Shown here piece by piece: positions 8,868 to 16,194 of a stretch of 64,000 nucleotides of DNA. Under the pieces are notes generated by a model that saw only the letters and a list, made by a program, of their open reading frames with translations, was not told the origin of the DNA and ran no database searches. Position numbers and translations under genes: made by a program. Source of the DNA: Streptomyces sp. NBC_01210 (GTDB lineage Bacteria; Actinomycetota; Actinomycetes; Streptomycetales; Streptomycetaceae); contig NZ_CP108549.1 of assembly GCF_036010325.1 (NCBI RefSeq), positions 8,122,001 to 8,186,000 on the forward strand, written 5' to 3'. Positions within the stretch are counted from its first letter, which is position 1. Each line of letters starts with the position of its first letter.

Positions 8868-10703
8868 ATGCCCGGCACACAACCCACCTGCCGCTCGCCG
8901 CATCCGCCGGAGCCGTTGATGTCACTGCCCATGGGCACTGTCTCCACCCACACTGTCCCCACCTACTCCTCCACTCATGCCGCCCCCCATTCCGCCGCCC
9001 CGACCGGGCTGCCGAGCGCCGACGAGGCCGTGGCCCACACCCTCCTCAACTGTCTCCTCCGTGAGGTCTCCGGCCCCGAGCACGAGACCGCCGTCATCGA
9101 CGGCCATCTGCTGCTGCGCCTGCCACGCCGTGGGGTGCTGCTGAAAGTGGCCCTTCGCCGTACGTCCTTCATCGGAGCGCACCGCTTCAGGGGCCCGGTC
9201 GCCGAACAGAGAGGCACCGGCTGGTCCGAGCTCGGCTGGCGCCGCCTCGCCGAGTACACCCATGCCGAGCTCACGCTCCGTACCGGCGCGCGCAATGACG
9301 AATTCCTGGCCCAGGTCGACGCGAGCCATCAGGGCGTCCGCGCCGCCCTGGCCGCGCCGCGTCCCGCCCTCGACGGTGGCCGGCTCGCCACGTACCTGGC
9401 ATCCGAGCAGTCACTCAGACTCGGCCACCGCTTCCACCCCACCCCCAAGGCCCGCAGCGGCGACCCCGCCCTCTGGTCCGCCTACGCCCCCGAAGCCGCG
9501 GCCGCCTTCCCGCTCCACCTGCTCGCCGTACGCGAGCATCTGACCGTTCAGGAGTCGGCCGAGCCGGGCGCCACCGACCCGCTGGACCGGCTGCACGCGG
9601 TGCCCGAGGGATACCGGCTGCTCCCCGCACACCCCTGGCAGTACGCACTGCTCCACGAGCACCCGTCACTGCGGGCGGCCATCGCCCGGCGCGACATCCT
9701 GGATCTCGGCCGCGGCCGAAGCCGGTTCACCGCCACCGCGTCCGTACGCACCCTCTACGACGGCGACACCTTCCTGAAGTTCAGCCTCAACGTCCGCATC
9801 ACCAACTGCCTGCGCAAGAACGCCAGTTACGAACTGGCCGGCGCGGTCGCCCTCACCCGCCTGCTCGGACCGGCCCTCGCCGAACTTGCCACCCGCTTCC
9901 CCGGCAGCGGCATGCTCCGCGAACCCGCCTACCGCAGCCTCGCCATCCCCGGCCCGGACGGCCGGCCCGACCTCGCTCTTCTCGAAGGCTTCGGTGTGAT
10001 CGTCCGCGAAGGGCTCGACGCCCATCTCCGGCCCGGCACGACACCTCTGCTGGCTGCAGCCATCGCCGATGAGTACCCCACGGGCCCCGCCCATATCTCC
10101 AGGCTGCTGGCGGACTCGGACCCCGGCAGCGCCCTGAGTTGGTGGCGGGACTATCTCGCGCTGCTCCTCCCGCCCGTCCTGGCCGCCTACTTCGACCACG
10201 GTCTTGTCCTCGAGCCGCATCTTCAGAACGTCGTCGTCTGTGTCGACGCCGACGGCAGACCCGCCCAGGTCCTCTTCCGTGATCTCGAAGGCACCAAGCT
10301 CCTGCCCGAGCACCACGCCGACACCCTTGCCGTGCTGCCGCCCGAGGTCGCGGGCCCGCTGACGTATGACGCCGAGCGAGGCTGGAACCGGGTCGTCTAC
10401 TGCCTCGTGGTGAACCATGTGTCCGACATGCTCGCCGCGCTCGCCGATCTGCACCCGGAGACCGAACCAGCGCTGTGGGCCGAGGTCCGCCGGGTGCTGC
10501 AGGAGTACGCGGACGAGCACGGCTGCCCGGCCCGTCTCGGCGCCCTGCTGTCCGGCGCGCCGCTGCCCGCCAAGGCCAATCTGCTCACCCGCTGGGAGCG
10601 TACGGCCGACGGTGAGGCGGGCTATGTCCGCCTTCCTTCCCCGTTCGCCGAGGACGTGCTGTCCGGAGCGACCCGCACCGACGACGTCTGGAGCGCCCGA
10701 TGA
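8868..10703 (+). CDS. NRPS-independent siderophore synthetase, IucA/IucC family (PvsD-like)
   Basis: A second NIS synthetase of 611 aa, clearly distinct from its neighbour. Motifs are GHRFHPTPKARSG near residue 188, LLPAHPWQYALLHEHPSL near 250, KFSLNVRITNCLRKNASYEL near 305 and the C-terminal GLVLEPHLQNVVVCVD near 445 followed by VLFRDLEGTKLL. These are the ATP and citrate binding segments of the family. It starts 6 bases after the preceding stop. An alternative ATG at 8919 has a better ribosome binding site (CGGAG, 6-base spacing) and would give 594 aa; either length is normal. It overlaps the decarboxylase gene by ATGA. Cytosolic enzyme for the second condensation of a citrate-type siderophore. 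Confidence 0.88.
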   Translation: MPGTQPTCRSPHPPEPLMSLPMGTVSTHTVPTYSSTHAAPHSAAPTGLPSADEAVAHTLLNCLLREVSGPEHETAVIDGHLLLRLPRRGVLLKVALRRTSFIGAHRFRGPVAEQRGTGWSELGWRRLAEYTHAELTLRTGARNDEFLAQVDASHQGVRAALAAPRPALDGGRLATYLASEQSLRLGHRFHPTPKARSGDPALWSAYAPEAAAAFPLHLLAVREHLTVQESAEPGATDPLDRLHAVPEGYRLLPAHPWQYALLHEHPSLRAAIARRDILDLGRGRSRFTATASVRTLYDGDTFLKFSLNVRITNCLRKNASYELAGAVALTRLLGPALAELATRFPGSGMLREPAYRSLAIPGPDGRPDLALLEGFGVIVREGLDAHLRPGTTPLLAAAIADEYPTGPAHISRLLADSDPGSALSWWRDYLALLLPPVLAAYFDHGLVLEPHLQNVVVCVDADGRPAQVLFRDLEGTKLLPEHHADTLAVLPPEVAGPLTYDAERGWNRVVYCLVVNHVSDMLAALADLHPETEPALWAEVRRVLQEYADEHGCPARLGALLSGAPLPAKANLLTRWERTADGEAGYVRLPSPFAEDVLSGATRTDDVWSAR

Positions 10704-11905
10704 CCGCCCCCACCGATCCGGTGCGCGACCGCGCCCTGTCGCTGCCGGCCCAGAGTCTGCCCGCCTATCTGTACGACCTCGGCGCGTTGCGCGAGCATGC
10801 CGCGTCCGTCCGGTCGGCACTGCCCGAGCGCGTCGAGTTGTACTACGCCGCCAAGGCCAACCCGGAGCCGGAGATCCTGGCTGCCCTCGGCCCGTATGTG
10901 GACGGCTACGAGGTCTCGTCGGGCGGTGAACTCGCCCATGTCGCAAAGGCTGTTCCGGGGCGTCCGCTGGCCTTCGGCGGCCCGGGAAAAGCGCCTGCCG
11001 AGATCGCCGCGGCGCTGGACCTGGGCGTGGAGCGCTTCCATGTGGAGAGCGCATACGAGCTCCGGATGCTGGCGGAACTCGCCTCCCGGCGGGCTTCTGA
11101 TGCGCCTGTCGGAGTTCTGCTGCGGTTCAACCTTCCCCTGGCCGACGGTTCGTTGGAGGCAAGCGCCCTGTCCATGGGCGGCCGGCCGACGCCGTTCGGT
11201 CTTGACCCGACCCAGGCGGATGACGCGGTTCGCCTCCTCACTGACGGCACCTGCCCGCACCTCGAGCTGCTCGGCATCCACGCCCATCTGGCCAGCGGCC
11301 TTCGGGCCCCTCAGCAGCTCGCCGCCGCCGAGTCCATTGTGACCTGGGCCGCGAGTCTCGCCGCACGCCACGGCATCGACCTGCGCGAGGTGAACGTGGG
11401 CGGCGGCATGACCGTCGACTACACCGACCCCGACGCCCGCTTCGACTGGGCCGCCTACGGGGCGGGCCTCGCCCGCCTCACCGCGGCCCACCCCGGCCTG
11501 ACGCTGCGCATCGAGCCGGGCCGCGCGCTGACCGCGTACTGTGGCTGGTACGCCACCGAGGTGCTGGACGTGAAGCCGAGCCACGGCGAGGAGTTCGCGG
11601 TCGTCCGGGGCGGCACGCACCATCTGCGCACCCCGGCGACGAAGGGCCACGACCAGCCCTGCACGGTGCTTCCGGTGAACGACTGGCCGCACCCCTGGCC
11701 GCGGTCCACGGCCCAGCAGGAGTTGGTCACCCTGGCCGGGCAGCTCTGCACGCCCAAGGACGTCCTCGCCCGCCGGGTCCCGGCGGCGGGTCTTCGGGCG
11801 GGTGACCGTGTGGTGTTCTCGCTGGCCGGGGCGTACGCGTGGAACATCTCCCACCATGACTTCCTGATGCACCCCAGGCCGGGCTTCCACTTCTTGTGCC
11901 CTTGA
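10700..11905 (+). CDS. PLP-dependent fold-III decarboxylase of the siderophore operon (PvsE-like)
   Basis: A 401-aa member of the alanine-racemase-fold (type III) decarboxylases, related to diaminopimelate and ornithine decarboxylase. The PLP lysine is Lys52 in YYAAKANPEPEIL; EVSSGGELAHV follows, then the glycine-rich phosphate-binding motif VNVGGGMTVDY near 235 and the EPGRAL motif near 272. The C-terminal cysteine motif expected to contribute to the other subunit's active site is represented by LAGQLCTPKDVLA. In vibrioferrin-type pathways this enzyme decarboxylates an amino acid or its citryl conjugate to give the amine or ethanolamine part. It is the last gene of the operon, translationally coupled, and ends 27 bases before a convergent gene. 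Confidence 0.85.
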   Translation: MTAPTDPVRDRALSLPAQSLPAYLYDLGALREHAASVRSALPERVELYYAAKANPEPEILAALGPYVDGYEVSSGGELAHVAKAVPGRPLAFGGPGKAPAEIAAALDLGVERFHVESAYELRMLAELASRRASDAPVGVLLRFNLPLADGSLEASALSMGGRPTPFGLDPTQADDAVRLLTDGTCPHLELLGIHAHLASGLRAPQQLAAAESIVTWAASLAARHGIDLREVNVGGGMTVDYTDPDARFDWAAYGAGLARLTAAHPGLTLRIEPGRALTAYCGWYATEVLDVKPSHGEEFAVVRGGTHHLRTPATKGHDQPCTVLPVNDWPHPWPRSTAQQELVTLAGQLCTPKDVLARRVPAAGLRAGDRVVFSLAGAYAWNISHHDFLMHPRPGFHFLCP

Positions 11906-11932
11906 CCGTGACACCCGGTGGTCCTGCGTCTG

Positions 11933-12601
11933 TCAGGGGGCGCCGTCGATCAGAAGCTGCCCCTCCTTGACGCCTGCCAGTCGCGCGAACCCCAGCGCGT
12001 AGCTGCGCAAGTTCGCTTGTACGACACGGAGTTCGGCACGGCAGTCGGCGTTGTCCGGCCAGGCCGACTCGGGCCCGTCCGGGGTCGCGTTCTCGTAGGC
12101 CAGCAGGCGCGGATGCCAGCTGGACAGGAACGGGCGGAGCTCCCGATTGAGCATGGTGATGGCGAGATACTCGACGGTCGGGCCTCCGGAGACCGGCACT
12201 GAGGGGCGTGCGGCCTTCAGCGCCTCGCGCGTCGTGGCGAACAGCCCGTACAGCGAGGTGAGAGTCTCGCGGATCAGGCCGTCGTCGTGTTTGAGGGGCT
12301 GGGTGCTCACCCGGGTGACAGTCTCGACGAACAAGCGCCATGCCACTTGCCGGGACTCGTCGTTGACGATGAAGGTCAGCTGACTGAACTGCGGCACTGT
12401 GACGGTCACTTCGGTCAGTCGCGCGGCGCGGCCGTAGACCTGGAACATCAAGACGCTGACCGCACCGGCGATGCCGCCGGTGACGACGAAGAGATCGCGG
12501 CCGGAGAGCCGGGTGACCCCGAAGAGAACGAGCCCTGTGGTGGCGCCTATCAGTACGGAGAAGAGCACTCGGGCGACCGAAGTGCGTAAGAGTTGACTCA
12601 T
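11933..12601 (-). CDS. Membrane protein with two N-terminal helices and a conserved cytoplasmic domain
   Basis: A 222-aa protein, taking ATG at 12601; an upstream in-frame start at 12655 would overlap the aminotransferase gene. Two hydrophobic helices lie at roughly residues 9-28 (VARVLFSVLIGATTGLVLFG) and 34-54 (LFVVTGGIAGAVSVLMFQVY), then about 165 residues of soluble alpha/beta sequence. Striking segments are VAWRLFVETVTRVSTQPL, SLYGLFATTREALK and LNRELRPFLSSWHPRL, which look like motifs of a conserved family. I cannot name the family with certainty; similar short two-helix proteins accompany effector modules in actinobacterial conflict systems (recollection, not a search result). It is the last gene of the TIR/AIR-synthase operon, 35 bases after the aminotransferase stop. 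Possible membrane effector or anchor. Confidence 0.7.
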   Translation of the reverse strand: MSQLLRTSVARVLFSVLIGATTGLVLFGVTRLSGRDLFVVTGGIAGAVSVLMFQVYGRAARLTEVTVTVPQFSQLTFIVNDESRQVAWRLFVETVTRVSTQPLKHDDGLIRETLTSLYGLFATTREALKAARPSVPVSGGPTVEYLAITMLNRELRPFLSSWHPRLLAYENATPDGPESAWPDNADCRAELRVVQANLRSYALGFARLAGVKEGQLLIDGAP

Positions 12602-12636
12602 GCGGTCCGTTCGATGCGGTGCGGCGGGCTGTCGAT

Positions 12637-13917
12637 TCACAACAGGTCCTGCCATCGGTCGGCGACTTTGGCGAACGCCTCACCGTACTGGCGTACGACG
12701 GGAAAGCAATCCCCGGAGAACGTGGGCAGGCTCAGCAGCTCCGGATACACGCCTTCGGCCACGGGGCAATCCCATAACGGCGGAGTCGACTCCGGCAGAG
12801 AGCCGGCCCAGGAGAGTCCGAGACGCTGGGCCTCCGTGCGGGTGATGCGGAAGACGGGAACCCGGTGCAGCGGCGGCGAGCCGGGCCGTTTCACCTGCAC
12901 TCCTTCGGCCTGCAGGGCGTCCATGAAACGCGGGAGAGGAAGGCCCCCCAGTTCGGCACTCAGATATCGGGCCTTGAACCCGTACCAGCCGCCCCGCGCC
13001 ACTCCCGGAAGCGTTGTCGGCGGACGGATTCCCGGTACTGGGCTCAGTACCTCGCACAGCAGATCGAGGTTGGCACGACGGCGCTCGTTGCGCGCGTCGA
13101 GTCGGCGCAGCTGCTGAAGGGCTATCGCCGCCGCCAGCGGATGCATACGGTACTTGTGGCCGAACCCGGTCTGGATAAAGGGAACCAGGTCCTTGTGCAT
13201 GACCTCGTCCTTGGCCCGGCGTCCGAAGTGACCCAGCATGAGCGCGCGTTCGTAGACCTCGCGCGAGCGCGTCACCAGGATTCCGCCCTCACCCGCTGCC
13301 ACTGCCTTGTGGCCCTCGAGACTGAAACAGCCCACCGAACCGAACGTGCCGACCTTCTGGTTCCCAATGGTGGCCCCGTGGGCGTGCGAGCAGTCCTCGA
13401 CCACGGGCAGAGCGTGACGCTCGGCAATGGCGAGCAGTGCCGCCATGTCTGCGGGATGCCCCCACATATGGGTGACGACGATGGCGCGGGTACGCGGAGA
13501 TATGCGGGATTCGACCGAGCGCGGGTCCATGGTCAGCGTGACCGGGTCCAGATCGGCGAAGACCGGCAGCGCGCCCATCTGGAGCAGCGGGGTCACGGTG
13601 GCGAGGAACGTGTAGGTGGGGACGACGACTTCGTCGCCCGGCCGGATGCCGAGTCCGAAGTATGCGGCGTGCAAGGACGAGGTGCCGGAATTGTGGGACA
13701 GCGCATACGGGACGCCCTGCTCCTCCGCGTGGTAGTCCGCGAAGGCCTGCTCGAATTCGGCCACGATGCCTGAACGGTCGTAGATGGAGATGACGCCGCG
13801 TTCGAGCAGATCGGTCACCGCGGCGACCTCTTCCGCGCCGATGTACGGCCAGTCCTGGCTCCATTCCACCGTCACGGCGGGCGGGCCTCCATGCAGCGCG
13901 AGTTCGTCCTTCCGCAT
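12637..13917 (-). CDS. DegT/DnrJ/EryC1/StrS family PLP aminotransferase
   Basis: A 426-aa fold-I aminotransferase of the sugar-modifying family. It has the DegT pattern: ALSHNSGTSSLHAAYFGLGI near residue 75, GDEVVVPTYTFLATV, the PLP-pyridine-nitrogen aspartate and neighbours in PVVEDCSHAHGA near 172, the Schiff-base lysine in SLEGHKAVAAGEGG near 205, and GFGHKYRMHPLAAAIALQQL near 260. These enzymes transfer an amino group, usually from Glu/Gln, to a keto sugar; a minority make amino-cyclitols or 3-amino-5-hydroxybenzoate. The upstream ribosome binding site GAAGGGA lies in the last codons of the AIR-synthase gene, only 3 bases separating the two. Together with the Gfo/Idh dehydrogenase it forms an oxidise-then-aminate pair. 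Confidence 0.9.
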   Translation of the reverse strand: MRKDELALHGGPPAVTVEWSQDWPYIGAEEVAAVTDLLERGVISIYDRSGIVAEFEQAFADYHAEEQGVPYALSHNSGTSSLHAAYFGLGIRPGDEVVVPTYTFLATVTPLLQMGALPVFADLDPVTLTMDPRSVESRISPRTRAIVVTHMWGHPADMAALLAIAERHALPVVEDCSHAHGATIGNQKVGTFGSVGCFSLEGHKAVAAGEGGILVTRSREVYERALMLGHFGRRAKDEVMHKDLVPFIQTGFGHKYRMHPLAAAIALQQLRRLDARNERRRANLDLLCEVLSPVPGIRPPTTLPGVARGGWYGFKARYLSAELGGLPLPRFMDALQAEGVQVKRPGSPPLHRVPVFRITRTEAQRLGLSWAGSLPESTPPLWDCPVAEGVYPELLSLPTFSGDCFPVVRQYGEAFAKVADRWQDLL

Positions 13918-13920
13918 CGC

Positions 13921-15021
13921 TCATCCCTTCAGGTCGAGTCCCTTGATGAAGTCGGACCAGGCTTCCATGGTGGTGGTCTGACGGAGGTTGTCGTCCCAGA
14001 ACGGCGGAATTTCGCAGACGTTCCGGTCCGTCTTGAGCAGGACGGCCGGGTCATCGGTCACCTCACCGATGACATGCAGTTCGTAGCCGTGTTCGCTGAA
14101 GTGCTGCGATGCGTCGGCAAAGGCCTCGGGGCGAACCGTGAACGCGTGCCGCAGCGGGGAGTCGTAGCCCGGATCGAAGGAGAGGAGGAACGGAAACTTC
14201 TCGACGATACCGAGCGACGGGCCGAGCCGGCCCAGAAGAGGGGCGTTGCGCCGGCTCGCGGCAGACACCGGAAGGAGGTCGGCGTCGATCAGGCATCCGA
14301 CGTTGTTTCTGGTTTTCACGGTGTACAGGAATTCGATCAGCCCGTCGCTCAGGTCCATGCCGGAGGTGAAGCATTCACTCTCGGCGGCTGCGGCGACGGC
14401 CGATGCGGCACCGATCGGCATCGACTTGTAGGTGCGGAATTTCGCCTTGTCCGCATCGTCGATCAGATGCTCCAGGTGATTCTTTCTGATCTGGTACTCG
14501 AGCCAGCCGAAACCGAGTTCGCCCGTGACGACGATTCTGTCGCCGGGACGAGCACCCGACCGCCGGACAATTCCGTGTCTGGGCACGGTTCCCCAGGCGA
14601 ACCCGACGGTCGCCATGTCGCCGTTGTGGAAATTGCCCCCCTCGTATGTCGAGCCGATGCTCGTCAGCACATCGTTGATGCCCAGGGCAATGGACCGGAT
14701 GTCATCGGCGGGGGTCTGAGGGGGTGCCGCCAGAGCAAGTGAGAAGCCGCGGCATCTGGCGCCCATGGCAATGATGTCATTGCAGGTGGTGCCCGCGATC
14801 CAGCGGCCGTAGAAGCGCTGGGGGGCAAGGGAGGCGTCGGGCTGCTGGATGAAGTAGGGCTGGTCCATCGAATAGACAAGAAAAGGGGCATCATTCTGTC
14901 CGGTCATCTTCGCCAGGTCGAGCACCACCGCATCCTCGAAGTTCCCTGCCTGGGCCGTGCTGGCGAGCGGCCCCAAAATTTCCTGGATGAATGTCTTCTC
15001 CTGATAGTTCAGCAAATTCAT
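13921..15021 (-). CDS. AIR synthase (PurM/ThiL/HypE)-like protein, free-standing
   Basis: A 366-aa member of the PurM superfamily of ATP-dependent enzymes (PurM, ThiL, SelD, HypE). Visible family elements are the N-terminal acidic motif NFEDAVVLDL near residue 27, which replaces the canonical GDDAA; the CNDIIAMGA helix near 80; YEGGNFHNGDM near 128 (family GGD loop); and SGMDLSDGLIEFLY near 220, the DxSDGL motif. ATP and Mg binding is therefore plausible although the N-terminal GDD is altered. Third-position GC is visibly lower than in flanking genes. The start ATG at 15021 has GAAGGGG 6 bases upstream and overlaps the restored stop of the dehydrogenase gene by ATGA. It may form a heteromer with the fused AIR-synthase domain encoded upstream. 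Confidence 0.82.
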   Translation of the reverse strand: MNLLNYQEKTFIQEILGPLASTAQAGNFEDAVVLDLAKMTGQNDAPFLVYSMDQPYFIQQPDASLAPQRFYGRWIAGTTCNDIIAMGARCRGFSLALAAPPQTPADDIRSIALGINDVLTSIGSTYEGGNFHNGDMATVGFAWGTVPRHGIVRRSGARPGDRIVVTGELGFGWLEYQIRKNHLEHLIDDADKAKFRTYKSMPIGAASAVAAAAESECFTSGMDLSDGLIEFLYTVKTRNNVGCLIDADLLPVSAASRRNAPLLGRLGPSLGIVEKFPFLLSFDPGYDSPLRHAFTVRPEAFADASQHFSEHGYELHVIGEVTDDPAVLLKTDRNVCEIPPFWDDNLRQTTTMEAWSDFIKGLDLKG

Positions 15022-15143
15022 AAGAAGCCCCTTCTGGTGTTCGCATGTTCGTAGAATGCTTCGAGCAGCCGTACCGTCGCCACATGACGGTCGAGTGATG
15101 TCTCAGATATTTTTCCGGCCATGAAGTCCCTCAGAGAACGGGG
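15018..15143 (-). other. Out-of-frame C-terminal coding tail of the Gfo/Idh gene (+1 frameshift at a C4 run)
   Basis: After codon HDT of the dehydrogenase, at CCCC (15140-15143), skipping one base opens a frame reading RSLRDFMAGKIS, then HVATVRLLEAFYEHAN and a TGA at 15018-15020. This is a normal Gfo/Idh C-terminal helix and gives an ATGA overlap with the next gene. The annotated frame instead ends in an atypical tail FSEGLHGRKNI. One surplus base, real or an assembly error, is the simplest explanation. Confidence 0.75.
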
Positions 15144-16059
15144 TGTCGTGCGCGTTGTCGAGGTGGTGACGGGTGATGCGCGTTCCGGATTTCGGGGTGT
15201 GCACGGCGACCAGTGATATGGAGCCGTCCAGACGTTCCCTTCTGACCCGCACGGAGGCTCTTGTTCCCTCGATCAGGAGATACTCGCCCGGACATACCGC
15301 ATCGAGACCGATGCGCAACCGCAGTTCCATTTCCTGACCCGTGCAGGATATGCGGGCACTGTCCTCGACCGAGAATTTCCCCCGGCCGAGACGAACGAAG
15401 CGCGGCACGAGGTCGTGACAGCTGCTGTCCAGGAGCCACTGCAGCGTATTGATCGTGTGATACCCGAGATCGAATAGAACTCCTCCGCCCGCCAGCAGCA
15501 GATCGTTGCGCCAGCTCTTGCCGAACGAAGGAACGGGAGCCACGGTATCGTGATAGATGATCTTCGTGACTCTGCCGATGCCGCCGGACGAAATGCACTC
15601 CCGTACGAACTTGAGATCTGTGCGGTGCACTCGCTGCTCCGAGACGGCGAGCCTTCTTCCGCTCATGCTTCTCAGTCGGTCCGCCTCCTCCGCACAGCGC
15701 GCCAGAGGTTTTTCCACGAATGTCATCATTCCCGATGCAAGCGCCATCCAGGCGTGCTCGAAATGGAGTCCGCTGGGGGAGGCCACGACAACCATGTCCG
15801 GCCTGCTGTCGCGCAGGACAGTCGCCGACAATTCTTCGGACGTCACCGGAGTGGGTTGCCCGAGAAGACCGGAAATCACGCTGTCGCGCGCATGACGGCT
15901 TGGATCGATGACGGCTACGAGTTGGGCCTCGCACTCCTTGAGGACGGGAAGTATCGCAGTTCCGAACCTTCGGCCGCACCCGACCACAGCCACCCGTGAC
16001 GGGGTGGTCCCTTTCGGGTCCTCCGGTTTCGGCTTCAGAATATCATTACCCGTCTGCAA
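15103..16059 (-). CDS. Gfo/Idh/MocA family NAD(P)-dependent oxidoreductase (C-terminus frameshifted)
   Basis: A dehydrogenase of 318 aa as read. The N-terminal Rossmann fold shows VAVVGCGRRFGTAILPVL near residue 23; the family EKP motif is MMTFVEKPLARCAEEADRL near 112; the C-terminal substrate domain contains GGGVLFDLGYHTINTLQWLL near 190 with the conserved G-H-D-type catalytic region. Members oxidise a sugar hydroxyl, commonly at C3 of a (nucleotide) hexose, making the keto group that a DegT enzyme then aminates. The start is TTG at 16059; a GTG at 15993 is an alternative. The end is abnormal: a +1 shift at 15140-15143 restores the usual C-terminal helix and a 346-aa protein that overlaps the next gene. 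A 135-bp gap separates it from the TIR fusion upstream. Confidence 0.85.
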   Translation of the reverse strand: MQTGNDILKPKPEDPKGTTPSRVAVVGCGRRFGTAILPVLKECEAQLVAVIDPSRHARDSVISGLLGQPTPVTSEELSATVLRDSRPDMVVVASPSGLHFEHAWMALASGMMTFVEKPLARCAEEADRLRSMSGRRLAVSEQRVHRTDLKFVRECISSGGIGRVTKIIYHDTVAPVPSFGKSWRNDLLLAGGGVLFDLGYHTINTLQWLLDSSCHDLVPRFVRLGRGKFSVEDSARISCTGQEMELRLRIGLDAVCPGEYLLIEGTRASVRVRRERLDGSISLVAVHTPKSGTRITRHHLDNAHDTPFSEGLHGRKNI

Positions 16060-16194
16060 TGCTTCACCAACCTGATATCCGAACAGCGGAGGAGTGAGTC
16101 ACCGCGACGCTCGGTAGTTCGAAGCCATTGATATGCTGATGGCGTTTTACCGCAAATCGGTTGAGTGGTCGGTGGCGACCGACCCGGCGGATTC

